A stretch of DNA of 64,000 bases, taken from contig SPDT01000004.1 in NCBI GenBank assembly GCA_008477525.1, forward strand, positions 186,001 through 250,000. Direction: 5' to 3'. Origin of the DNA: Hypomyces perniciosus (lineage: Eukaryota > Ascomycota > Sordariomycetes > Hypocreales > Hypocreaceae). Position numbers and translations under genes: made by a program. This document shows positions 13,183 to 24,214 of this stretch, one piece after another. The first letter of the stretch is position 1. Every line of letters begins with the position of its first letter. The notes below the pieces were generated by a model. It worked only from the letters and a program-made list of their open reading frames with translations. It searched no databases and was not told where the DNA came from.

Positions 13183-14349
13183 ATGACTTCAGCTCAAATG
13201 CAGACGCAGACATGTCTTGTTCAAGCGGCAGTCGGGGGGGCATCACCAATTGTATCCCACTCACGCCAGATTCCGGAATTGAAGGAGCCTTACGACGTCT
13301 TGATCCGAGTTCTCGCCGTTGCGCTGAACCCTACCGACTACAAGATGCTGGAACATTATCCCGTGCCTAATGCCATCATGGGCTGTGACGTTATGGGAAC
13401 GGTGGTGTCAGCCGGCCCGAAAGTCGACTCTGTCTCACCTGGCACTCGAGTATGTGGGCTAGTCCATGGCTCGGATCCAGGAAACCCTGATAGCGGGGCC
13501 TTTGCCGAGTACGTTGTTGCAGATGTTCGCCTTTTCGTCCGCGTGCCCGATGCCTGGAGCGATCTCGAAGGTGCTGCCCTAGGAGGCAGCGGATGGGCGA
13601 CAGTGGCCTTGGCTATAGAACAATCCCTCCAGCTCACAGGTCTTCCTTCGAAACCTGCTCCCCCACGACCTAACGGGAGCCGAGTGCCTGTAATGGTGTA
13701 TGGTGCTGCCACAGCCACTGGGACGATGGCCTGTCAATTACTAGCGTGGTGTGTATAACTATAACCCAGGTTGTTTATTAAGGCTTGAGACCCTAAGCTG
13801 ACTTTTGCGTCTGTCAGTGCTGGGTATGATCCGATTGCCACAGCTTCGCCTGCATCATCAGCCCTTGTAGAGGGATATGGTGCAGTTGCTACATTGCCCT
13901 ACTCATCTCCGACGTGTGGGGAAATAATCCGCGATAAAACGAAAGGCTCATTAAGACACGCTATCGATTGCATTACCACTCCTGAATCGCTCCGCTGCTG
14001 CTTCGCAGCACTTGGACGTGCAGGAGGGCGATATGCATGCCTTGAATATGCCTCAGATCAATGGAAGACACGCAGGACAGTTAAGACACATATGATAGTG
14101 GCATACGAAGTTTTTGGCCACGAGGTTAAGCTTGATGGAGTCTACTACCGTAATGCAAACAGGGTTGCGTTTGAGATTGGGGTAAGGTGGTGCCAGGAGG
14201 TACAAAACCTTGTGGACCAAGGATATCTTCGGTGCCATCCAGTACGTGAGATCCCTGGAAAATGGGAAGGCATTATTCAGGGCTTAGAGATGCTTAGAAA
14301 TGGCCAGGTTCGTGGACAGAAACTTGTAGTCCGTATAGCAAACGCGTAA
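13183..14349 (+). CDS. Trans-acting enoyl reductase partner of the PKS-NRPS
   Basis: A medium-chain dehydrogenase/reductase of the type that supplies enoyl reduction in trans to fungal PKS and PKS-NRPS enzymes, as LovC does for the lovastatin synthase. Exons 13183-13748 and 13818-14349 total 1,098 nt and encode 365 residues, the usual family length. The 69-nt intron has a GTGTGT donor, a CTGAC branch and a CAG acceptor. Visible motifs are LNPTDYKM and GCDVMGTVV near the N-terminus and the NADPH-binding loop VYGAATATGTMACQL. It is transcribed divergently from the synthase, whose own ER region looks non-functional; this makes the pairing convincing. ATG 13183 is preferred over 13087, which would add 32 unrelated residues; ATG 13198 is also possible. 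The frame appears intact. Confidence 0.93.
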
Positions 14350-14408
14350 AGATATTATAATAAGTGTTAGGAGACCAGAGGCTCTAGAGCTATCTTAATA
14401 TTATATAG

Positions 14409-14765
14409 TGTGACGATCCGGGTTGATTCTCAAGGGATAAACCGGGTTCATGGGTTTATGTTAACAGAGAGGTCAGGGATAAATACTAAGCAGGTTAACG
14501 TAGTTACGATTCTGTAAAACAGGTGGTTCTAGTAAATGCAATTTATTAACGACTATTTAAGTAACTATACTAAGTAATTATAATTTATGTAGTCTTATAT
14601 ATAAAGGAGATATATAGTAAATATATTTAGATTATATATAGATTACGGTTATATTGGATTACTTTAGCTTATACTTTATGATTTAAGTAATCTGTAGTTT
14701 ATAGTAATCTAAGTAATCCTTTTTAATTGGTCGGTTGTTTTATTGTTCTTCCAGGGTATATATTG
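14409..14765 (-). mobile_element. Gypsy-family LTR, RIP-degraded and truncated
   Basis: Begins TGTGACGATCCGGG and shares the series of landmarks seen in the better copies at 26428 and 27306: AGGGATAAACC, GTTTATGTT, CAGAGAGGT, ACGATTCTGTA, AACGACT. Orientation is assigned from the copies attached to coding remnants. Its far end lacks the expected GGGTCGTGACA and directly abuts the next LTR. Confidence 0.75.
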
Positions 14766-14791
14766 CCCTAGACCCTTTATATAGCTATAAG

Positions 14792-15275
14792 ATGTGGCAA
14801 TCCGGGCTGATTCCAAGGGATAAACAGAGGCTCGTAGGTTTATGTTGACAGAGAGGTTAGGGATCATTACTAAGCAAGGTAATATAGTCACGATTCTGTA
14901 GAACAGGTGGTTTTAGTGAATGCAATTATTAACGACTGTTTAAGTAACTATATTAAATAAATAATAAGCCAGTTGTATATATATAAAGGGAATAATCGCG
15001 GATTACCTTAAATTACACTTATTTTCCTGATAATCTATAGTAACTCCTTTTATTAGTTTACTGAGATTACTTTATAATTTATAATAACTTCAATAATCCA
15101 GTGCTAATTAGTTTATTTATCCGAGGTTCCTCCGGGTATATACTAGGTTATGTTTTTATAATAGTTGGGTCGTGACACGATATCCCCCTCCTATTAATCT
15201 TATCCCTAAAACCTATTAGCTTTTCTATAAATACCGCTATCCCTTACAGTTTATAGGTATAGTGCCTTTTATTTT
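14792..15275 (-). mobile_element. Gypsy 3' LTR with polypurine tract and stub of internal sequence
   Basis: The 386-bp LTR at 14792-15177 ends GGGTCGTGACA. It is followed at once by CGATATCCCCCTCC, whose reverse complement is a purine-rich tract, as expected next to the 3' LTR of a minus-sense element. The internal part is cut off after about 100 bp by another LTR piece. Sequence is AT-shifted by RIP-type transitions. Confidence 0.75.
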
Positions 15276-15280
15276 ATTAT

Positions 15281-15415
15281 GGCCCGACGATTATAAGAAC
15301 GTGATATAGTATATACCTGGAGGAACCTTGGATAGACAAACCAATTAGTATTGGGTTACTTAAATTAATATAGACTATAAAGTAATCCCAGTAAGCTAAT
15401 AGAAAGATATCACGG
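15281..15415 (+). mobile_element. Fragment of the same gypsy LTR, opposite orientation
   Basis: CGATTATAAGAACGTGATATAGTATA followed by a GGAGGAACC-type segment matches the first ~120 bp of the plus-sense LTR at 27306, with transitions throughout. It is a truncated LTR inserted in, or recombined with, the preceding element. Confidence 0.6.
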
Positions 15416-17430
15416 CACTAAACCTGCCCTCTAATGACTCATCAGCATTACGTGCGTCCTTATATAATGGCTTGGTCCTATACCTCCGAACCATATCCTT
15501 ATAGGTTTTTGCCTTATTTAAGGTATAATAAATATATCACTTTAACTTACTGTTCTGTATACTATAATAGTTTATGCCTTTTTATAATAACTACGCTATT
15601 ACCTTTAGCCCTTAACCCTGCTTAAAAAGAATTAATAAAGTCGCTAATAGCCTAGTCGCGATATTATAAAAAGCCCTATATCTTACAGGAAATTTACTAA
15701 TCCTTAACTATAGCGAGACTTTAAGCTTAAAAGCTTATATCCCTGCAGTAAAGAATATACTTTAGCCTAGCTTTTTAGCCTATACCCGATTCTTTAGCTT
15801 GCATTTAACCTAAGAATATTAAAGTAAGAATAAAAGGTATAGAGGGGGACTTTAATTAAAAAGTAAAGCTTGTTAATTACTTTTATAACTAGCTTTATAT
15901 CTATACTATTTTAAAAGCTTATAATAATAACTATAACTTAACCTTATAGCTTTAAGTATAAAGATTTAAATAGTTTTTTAATATTATTTTTAATTATTTT
16001 TAAAATTAAAAGTATAACTTTAATATAGCTTTAAAATAAAAAGAGTTTAAAAACACTATTATTATTAAAAACTTAAAGCTTATTTAATATAAAGTTTAAA
16101 GTTAAAGTAATATAATAAATAAGTTTATTAAAGCTAAAAGTAATAATATCTTTAAGTATTAAATTAATAACTTTAAAAATAAATTTAATATTAAAGATAA
16201 AGATATAAGAACCTATTAATAAAAGTATATAAACTAGTATTTTACTATATTATATAATATTATAATTAATATTAAATATTTTAATACCTTTTATAAATAT
16301 ATCCTTTATATTAGCAGTTAATTAAATAATAATGCCTATAATTTAATATAAAAAGTATTTAACTATATTATAATAAAAAAAGATAATTATATAGTGTAAA
16401 AATAAAGAAATAGTAAAGCTTTTATTAAATTTTTAAACTTATAGTATAAAACTTTTAACCTTTTATAATCTATTATTTAAAAGTTTAATACCTATTATAT
16501 AGTAAATAAACTATTTTAAAACTTTATTATTAAATTTTATAAATTAATAGCCTAAACTAATAAAACTAATACTTAAAAAGTTAAGGCCTTTTACTTTAAA
16601 GTATTTAAAGAGATAATTATTGCCTTTATTAATAAAAGTAATAAGCCTATAAATAAAAATAATTAATTTATTTAAAAAACTTTTAATTAAAAAGTTTATA
16701 GTAACTGTAAAGAGTAAGCCTATTATATTAAATTTAAAAGTAACTATAAGTTTAAAAAGTTAAATAATAACTATGCTTTTTAATAAACCTTACTTTAAAA
16801 TAAACTAAACCCTTTAAAGTAAAAAAGTATAGGCAATTTTATATAATTAAATACTATATCTTTTACTTTATAACGCAAAAAATACTAATAACTCTATAAC
16901 CTATACTATTATTATAGCAGTTAATATATAGTTAATAACTATATAAAGAAATAGAAAGCTAATACTATAAAACCTTAAACCTTATAGGGATATAATAATA
17001 GCTTTTTAAGATATAGAATATATTAAAGTAATAATATTATACGGCTTTAAAGTAAAGTATATATTTTAAATTAAAGAAAAAGTATATTAATATTATAAAT
17101 TCCTATTCTTTAATTCCTATAATACTAATACTTTTTAGCTTAAAGAAATAACCTATTATACTATAAAAACCTATTCCTATACTATATTAATAAAACCAGC
17201 TTTATTAAAGGATTAATTACCTTTAATAATATATTTGCCTATAAAGATATAACTTTTAATATAAAAAGGCAAAGAAAAGAGTAACTTTTTAATAATATTA
17301 TATTAAAAAGTATAATAAAATATTAAAATAGCCTATAAATCTAATACCTTAATAAATATAATAGATTATTATTAATAATAAACTATTAATTTTAAATACT
17401 ATAAATAGTAAGATTTTAGAAACTAGGAGC
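15416..17430 (+). mobile_element. RIP-saturated retroelement remnant with zinc-knuckle trace
   Basis: Extremely A+T-rich and stop-ridden in all frames. Around 16685-16745 the plus strand reads like a decayed CCHC knuckle (…YSNCK…AYYIKF…), suggesting the gag region of a retroelement. Nothing else can be assigned. This tract marks the right boundary of the biosynthetic cluster in the window. Confidence 0.45.
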
Positions 17431-18639
17431 TTTATGGAAACCGCCCTAAGCAAGACTAAATATAGCACTCCGTACTCCATACTAAAGCCGAGAACTTCAA
17501 GATATTACTTCAAGAGGAGTACTTCGTACTCAGTATAACACTTCATTCGTTTTAGTGTATTCGTAAACGGGGATTGCCCGTAAGCTAGTGGCATACTAAA
17601 TAATATGCCGGGACCTCTCAGATGAGGCTCGAAGAGGAAAGGCTAGTCCTAGCCCACCGCTGGATTCCTTGTGCATATTGTGGTGACCTCTGTCGTTGTC
17701 TATATTTTATCACCTATACGAAGTGAGTACATCGTATTACTGCAGCTTTTCTGCAATATGAATCTATCGCGTTGTTTCTTTTTCCGTCCATCCCTGCTAG
17801 TCTCAACACAATGTTTCCACACTCATGTACTGTGGCTGATCAAGGTCTTTCACAAATCAAGTCCGCGCTTTCGGTTGCGAAGACACTCGGGCCGAATATG
17901 CAGGCTTACACTTTGATACAAACTACCTTCGTAACTTACCCGCAATTTCGCATTCCGAGCATTCCGAGAATTTTTATCTCGTAACAGAATACTGTTCATT
18001 TTAACATCTAGGCAATCGATTGTATTGGCAAGCCATGGGTTCTAAGCGCTTGGCTGAACAATGAAATGTGACTGGATAGCGTGATCAGCAAAATGCATTC
18101 TTCAGGTCATAAGACCGGAAAAGCGGCTATAGGGTCTCAAAATATGCAACCGTGCCTCCACCTCATATCGGAATTCGTAGTGTGTTTGCCCATGCAACTA
18201 CGAGACGCCAGAAACCAGGAAGTCTGGGAGGGTATACTGGAAGTGAAAGGCTCAGCTCTGATCGTTTGCTTTATATCGGCTGTTACCAGGCTTCTCCTGG
18301 AGGAGCGGGATTTGGCATATATTATATTATACGATCGGGGGATACTGGGCGGTGTGTTGGGAAGCGTCGATTATATCTTGCGAAATGACAGAGGTGCTGA
18401 TAACTTCTCCAGACCTTCTGGAGCGCGTGCTTGAAAAAGCATGTGAGGCAGTACGGTAAACCTTCTTAAAATTATATTAAGAGGTGCCTAGGGGCTATAC
18501 GAGTATTGTTCCTGAAAAGCAGACGATTCGGAGCAGGCGCTGCTGCGATGCGGGCGAATTTGTGTTGGCGCGACTGTAAGGTCGCCTGCAATGCAGATTT
18601 TTACCCAATCACGACGCGCGTCACGACGTAACCGCGCGC
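17431..18639. other. Normal-composition sequence without a recognisable gene
   Basis: Composition returns to normal at about 17.43 kb. Several short overlapping open frames exist (up to 117 codons at 18081-18434) but none shows a family motif, signal peptide or convincing splice structure. A compact ACTCCGTACTCC cluster lies near 17468-17480. Confidence 0.5.
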
Positions 18640-19720
18640 TCCTTGGTCGGCCTCGTACCAGCTATTCTACCACAAAGAGGGATTTGGGTTATGAAAACCA
18701 CCCGACTCTTTGATTGTTCTAATCAAGAGACAGGGCACCCTCGGGCTCGGCCAGCTCTGGATCAACAGCGCAGCGAGAGATCGCAGCGAAACCTACGCGT
18801 TGTTGCGAGGGCTGGAGTCCTCTTCCTAAGTGTCCCTTCCTACTGTAATGGAAGTTGTTAACTGGCGTCTATAGGATGGTCGACGGATCTGTTAAGGCCA
18901 CAAGCGACTACAGAACAACCAGGCTACTCTACAGACGTTCAGACAGCGCACCGCTGGGCGAAGCCCCAACCTCGTCACAAGAAGAGTTCATGCGGTTCCA
19001 ACGCATGGCAGAAGAGATACACCCCTGCAAGGTGTTTGTTTCCTGGGCCACAAAGACATACGAGGCAACGAAATGGGGGACGAACTAGCGAAAGAAGGGA
19101 CGGCCCACAACCCCCCCCCCTCTCAGAGTTGGAGCACTCTAGCGCACATCAAACGCTGGGCAAAAGCGGAAAGAACAACCCTCCAGGAGAAGTACTGGGA
19201 GGCGAACTCCCCGGAAAGCTACCGACTATGGGGCCTGGGAGCACCTACAAATCCCCCGGAACTGAAACTCCCCCGACCCATCTTACACAGGCTGCTGGCA
19301 GAAAGGTCTGGTCACGGAGACTTCCAAAGCTACCACGACCGTTTTGGCCACGACACGCAATCCCGTTGCAGATGCGGCTCCCCCAGGGAGCCAGGGCACT
19401 TTGCCGAATGCCGCATGGCGATGAGCTTCCTCCCCGAAACACCGAGATGCGAGAGACCAGTCATGTACCTACTAGGACCCAAAGGAAGCGAGGCTTTCCA
19501 GAAGCTGGTAGAGGAGGTAAACCTATACGGCCCCCCTCTACAAGACATAGATTGAGAACACACCAAGACTTTCCTTTGTCCAGCGAAACGTAGCGAACAG
19601 GGTCTAGTCCCCTGGCTCCTACCGACCTGTTGCCCAAACGAGGCTGTTGTACCTAGATACAGAGTGGTCGTAAATAGTAATAAAAAAAATATAAAAAATA
19701 TATATAAAAGACACTTTACA
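18640..19720 (+). pseudogene. 5'-truncated LINE (Tad1-like) remnant: RNase H and C-terminal zinc motif
   Basis: C-terminal part of a non-LTR retrotransposon ORF2. The RNase H signature GHKDIRGNEMGDELAKEG is readable near 19043-19097, but the preceding …VFVSW is in another frame, so the domain is frameshifted. The frame then runs to a stop at 19553-19555 with a Cys/His-rich motif (CRCGSPREPGHFAEC). After ~120 bp of 3' UTR there is an A-rich, poly(A)-like tail (about 19675-19710). Sequence before about 18855 is too broken to assign, so the 5' limit is approximate. The segment GAPTNPPELKLPRPIL recurs nearly unchanged, inverted, at 30.5-30.7 kb. Confidence 0.75.
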
Positions 19721-20356
19721 CGACACTGGAAATACAATAGGAGCAGCTGGGGCACGCCAGAGAAGAAGAGCTTCTCCAAGAGGCAATCGTATACTTGAGA
19801 ACTCCACTGGATGACAGCATATCGCGCCCTTACGGAAGCTGCACAACATTGCGGTCTGGATATGTAAATCTACACTTCATTCGGTTACATGGGATGACGA
19901 AATAAAGCTCCGACTAGGTAGAGATAATGCCACACGCTGAAATTTACGGTATTGATTATTGAAAAATCTTCTGCGGTATCAATCTCATGTAAAGCAGTTC
20001 CTAATTGACCATGACATAGATCTTGTGACAGAAACATATGGCCTCCCCGTTTAATATATGTCTCACTTTTTCCATAAAGAATGTATGAATAGCTTCATTC
20101 AGAATTTTCCTTATGAATTCTCTTTCCCTCCCTGTGAACAATCGCTATATCCCAATCGCACTCGACCGCGTTCGTGTCCTTGCACCGTCACACACATCGT
20201 CCTAACTTCGAACACAAGATAAAGGATAGCTATTACTCTATCATTAAACTTCTTCAGATAACTCTGGCAAATACCTAATGGTGTGGCTATCCCTTTTTGC
20301 AGCCAGAGCACCTAGTCAGGTTACTCCTTATGCCTCCTCACATCTGGATAACTCGC
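19721..20356. other. Intergenic region, no gene seen
   Basis: Sequence between the LINE tail and the stop codon of the secreted-protein gene. Short open frames only. It probably contains the 3' UTR of the minus-strand gene; no RNA gene or repeat was recognised. Confidence 0.5.
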
Positions 20357-23300
20357 TTAACAGTACCGCCCCGGAGGAGCCCCAGCACTTACCATAGCCC
20401 TCCCAACACAACCGGGCTTGAAGGTGATGGGAAGATTAAAGTGCAGAAGGTAATCGGCCTGATAAAAGCCAATGCCTGCATCAGATCCATCGGTCTGAAT
20501 CTCGTGATTAGTGTCAAACCCTTTACCCGTCACACCTCCGCGTGAGCATCCCTCGATTTCCTTCCACAGCCTGTCCGCGTTGTCATTTACCCAGTCCTTA
20601 ATATACATCTCAAAATGAACGCCAACGCCAAACGGTGTTCGTTTACAAGAGCCGGCAGGTCGAGGATCCCGCCATGGATTAATGACTGCGCCGCTGTGGT
20701 CTGCATCAGGTGTCGAGCAGCACTGTCCATCAATATTATTGCCCCCCTCGTCATATAGGCACCCATCTTGGCGGAAGATGACCTTGCGATAGTTCCGTGG
20801 CCAGTGTGCGTTCAGTTGACAGCCCGGTGGTAGTGTGCGGGCGTACCACTGCTTTTGGTCGAAATTGGCGAGAATTGTAGCTGTGCTCGTCTCACCCTGG
20901 TTGGCATCGACATCTTGATTTTATATTAGTATTAGGGGCAACATGTCGGTAAAAGGAAACATACGGTATGAGCCTTCATATACTGCTGAAATATGGCCAA
21001 CGCTCGCATTGCAGCGCGGGCTCATGTTAACCAGATGACATCCGGAATCAATGATCTAAAACCGTTAGAGGCGTTTTGAGAGCGAGAAAGAATCAACGTA
21101 CGACTTGTGTGCCGTCGGGGTTTTCGGGAACCTTGGGTGGATCAGGTGGGACGATGCAATCAAACTGAGTCACTGTCAGCATAGTGAAACACTTGCTAGT
21201 TTGAAGCGGTGCTAAAGTAGAAACTTACAGTGCCAGTTATAGTGACAGTAAACTCGGTCTCTTTTGATGTCGATACGAAGAGTCTCAGGAAAGTAGCGGC
21301 TATATGGTCATCAGTATGAGAGTATAGGGCATACAGCATACACTCAAGTAGATGGAATATCATTATTATACCTTGATTTTCACCTCCGTTGAATTGTACG
21401 TCTGGTTTGACGCTTGAGCCAGTGGATACGCTACTTCCTGAGCCGGCCTGCCAGGACTTGACGGAATTCTTCATAGACTGTTCTGCGTACTGAATTATGG
21501 CTACCCACTTGCCAGCTGCAATGTATGTTAGCATAGGGAAATTAGATCACAATGTGATTGAACTTACCCTTCTTTGATGCATCTTTGACGTTCCAGAATA
21601 GGTTGACGGAATTAATCTTCTCATTTGCCTTAATGTCAACCGACTGCCTTAGTTTCCATACCCTCAAGTTGCTCTGGCAGCCCGGCGTGTTTGTAGGCAC
21701 CGTTACGGGAATGTTGAGAATGGAAGTATATACGGGTGCTGAGGTTGAGGGAGATGGTGAGCTGGTGAGCTGGTCGTGTGAGTACTGTGGTGACTAGATG
21801 TAGCTGCCTTGGACGTAGTCGAAACGGACGCTGACTTGGAGGTGGTAGGCGCATTCGTGGGCCTAGTTGTGCGAGACAGAAGGGTCGTCTGAGCTGATTT
21901 CGAACTTTTAGAACCCGTTGAAGTTGCACCCCCAGAGTTGCCCAGAGTGAGAGTATATTTCCCACCAACAACATATTGAGGGGCCTTGCCCGGAGCAACC
22001 GTGTATTTATGATCTATAACTCTATTAGCAGGTTATTTCTGCGTCCATGGTATCAGGAGCTCATCAATCACTGGAATTTGCAGCCGTAAAGTCATTGTCA
22101 ATTTCAGTATCCGTAGTGAGTGATGCTGTAGCCGAAGAAACGGTGGTTATCGTTGAGGCCGTAGCCGAGCAGCCAGAAAGCACGCTCCGCGTGTAAGTTG
22201 AGCAATCTTTTGTGCTGGGCCCAGAAATACAGGACACATAAAAATCAGTAACTGTTCTGACCGAACAACTGGACGTGGAGCTGGATTTCGAAGCCGATCT
22301 AGTAGAAGGCTTGTTGGTTTTGCTGTTTTGCTCTTCCTTCTCCTTCTCCTTTTTAATTTCTTCAAGAGCCGCCTCGACAGCAGGAATCGTTGCAGCAACT
22401 GCCACGGCAGCAGCAGCCAAATCTGCCGACGTCAACGCGGCGGATGCGGCAGCTGCAGTGGCGCCCAAAGCAGATGCCAGTGATCCGAATAAGCCGCCGA
22501 GGATACCCCCTCCAAGTGCCAACAGCCCAGCCACTAAATCCAGATGTATCAGCATTGATTACTTCTTTATAATGGGAATGCTGCATTCGAGTGATAAAGA
22601 CGAGGTATAGATAAAATAATGGACTTACCAGCAAGAGCATCTTCGACCTTGTCCTTTGTAGACTGGGCGTTTTCTTTGGTTGGGTTTTTCTGGAATGTGC
22701 CCACTACTGCGGTAGCGGCAGTAGCCTTGCTTGTTGCGGAAGATACGCTGGAGGGAGGGTATATGAATACTCCAATCGAGCTTGAGGTTGTGCTTGTTAC
22801 ATGAGCGGTTGAAGATGCGCCGGGACGAGATGTGATTGATCCAGTCTCGCTTGCTCTTGAGCTTGTTACGCGCGGGCTTGAAGATGCGCCGGTTGAAAAC
22901 GTACCGGAGGTAGCTACACCGGAGGATGACACGCCGGAGAAAGATGCCCCAGAGGAAGATAAGATAGAGGGAGATGCCCCAGAGGAAGACGTGAATGACC
23001 CCGTCTCACTTGCTGTTGGGCTTGATGACAGACTTGTTCCTCCAAGTCGGGTCGAAGACGTGCGGGAGGCAGAAGACGCAAGTGATCTGCTCACACTCGC
23101 TGTAGAGTTTGACCGTCGACTCGTGACAACTGGGCCTGAATTGTGCTCCATTGTCAGCATCGGACGAGCATAGGTGATATTATCTTAACACTACGAACGA
23201 AACTTACCTGAACTTTTAACCGTTGGTACTGTGGTTGTATGGCTTCTCCTGGACGAGCTCCGGGTCGAGCTGCCCACGCGCGAAACAGAGCCAGTTTTTC

Positions 23301-23460
23301 TTGTCAAACTTTTCACATGTGAAGTGTCCGCAAGGAGACTACTTGGGAGCGAAACTGCCCCCGAAGAACTCAGGGATTGAGCCGCGGCGCTCCAGAACTG
23401 GGATGTGACGTTGATGGCCAGCAGAAAAGCCGTCAACAAGCCAAAGCGTGCGAGAAACAT
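20357..23460 (-). pseudogene. Multi-exon secreted Ser/Thr-rich protein gene, frameshifted
   Basis: Nine exons: 23460-23208, 23135-22629, 22533-22072, 22013-21568, 21515-21372, 21299-21229, 21164-21102, 21055-20965, 20913-20357. All junctions are GT-AG. A hydrophobic N-terminus (MFLARFGLLTAFLLAINV) suggests a signal peptide. Then come long Ser/Thr-rich stretches, a Gly/Ala-rich hydrophobic segment (GGGILGGLFGSLASALGA) ending in a Lys/Glu run, a Cys-containing segment (CSVRTVTDFYVSC), and a Cys-rich C-terminal domain (WVNDNADRLWKEIEGC). Splice phases agree throughout except in exon 4, where an 8-bp tandem duplication (21755-21770) throws the frame so that translation should stop near 21709. The Cys-containing Ser/Thr segments resemble non-catalytic parts of some fungal killer-toxin-like chitinases, but no catalytic domain is present and I do not assign a function. 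It is divergent from the metalloprotease-like gene. Confidence 0.7.
21755..21770. repeat. 8-bp tandem duplication that breaks the reading frame
   Basis: TGGTGAGC occurs twice in direct succession inside exon 4 of the secreted-protein gene. Exon 4 is 446 nt; its flanking splice phases require a length 8 nt shorter modulo 3, so one repeat unit accounts exactly for the frame conflict. The downstream frame has a stop about 30 nt upstream of this point, so the switch must occur close to here. Confidence 0.8.
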
Positions 23461-24214
23461 GTTTTAATAATGGCGTAAAGTCATACACGTTATGTTAGTT
23501 GCAGTAATGAACTTCATCATAATGGTCAACTGATGTCTTATATATTTTGAAACGTAGAAAGAAAGGCACGCAACTGTCACTCCTTATTGAGCGTATACTG
23601 TGGGTACTATGTCGTGTCGTCGAGGAGTCCCACTTTGATAATATTTACTTCAGCGGGTGGTTGGTGATTCTCACTCTATGACCAAGACTAAGTCCGAGCG
23701 CTAATGTTTGACAATATATTTAGCAACACACGCAGGCTTTATGAAGATTACGGGCTTAACAAGGTCTTGATGGCAATTCACTGGAGGAATAATTCATTAT
23801 TGATATGTACTCCAGAGTACGGAGCAACGGTATTTGAATTATTCCGACGAGACTAAAATCTGACCTAAGCCCGTGTGGAGTGAAATGGCTTAAGGGAATG
23901 ACACAAGGGAGCGGGATTCCTTTATGGGGTACTCCGTACAGCACTGCCGTTCTCCGGAGCATCCGGTGTCAGATTGGTTCTCTTATCATCAATTTCCCCA
24001 TTCAGATAAATGGCTCTTGCTCCACTCCTGAAGTTGTATCTGACGGAATTAGCCGCCCAAAGCGATTGACCGTGTGAATGTAGAAACACATGCCGAGGAG
24101 GAGAATATAATATAAACCGTCAACTTTGCTCTTTGCGCAGTTGTGGAATACGATTACAATTCTGTCCCGCTATGCCGCCGTGCTTTTTGAATATTTTCAT
24201 CTCGCTCAGCAAAG
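23461..24214. promoter_or_regulatory. Divergent promoter region of two secreted-protein genes
   Basis: A 754-bp spacer between divergent starts. A TATA-like ATATATAAG on the minus strand (near 23535-23545) lies ~80 bp upstream of the secreted-protein start, and TATAATATAAAC (about 24106-24117) lies ~100 bp upstream of the metalloprotease start. GTACGGAG (23816) and TACTCCGTAC (about 23930) motifs lie between. TATA roles are inferred from position. Confidence 0.45.

Noticed and set aside
18081..18434. 117-codon open frame with overlapping 78-codon frame
   Set aside because: No recognisable motif, signal peptide or splice context, and two competing frames; not supported as a gene.
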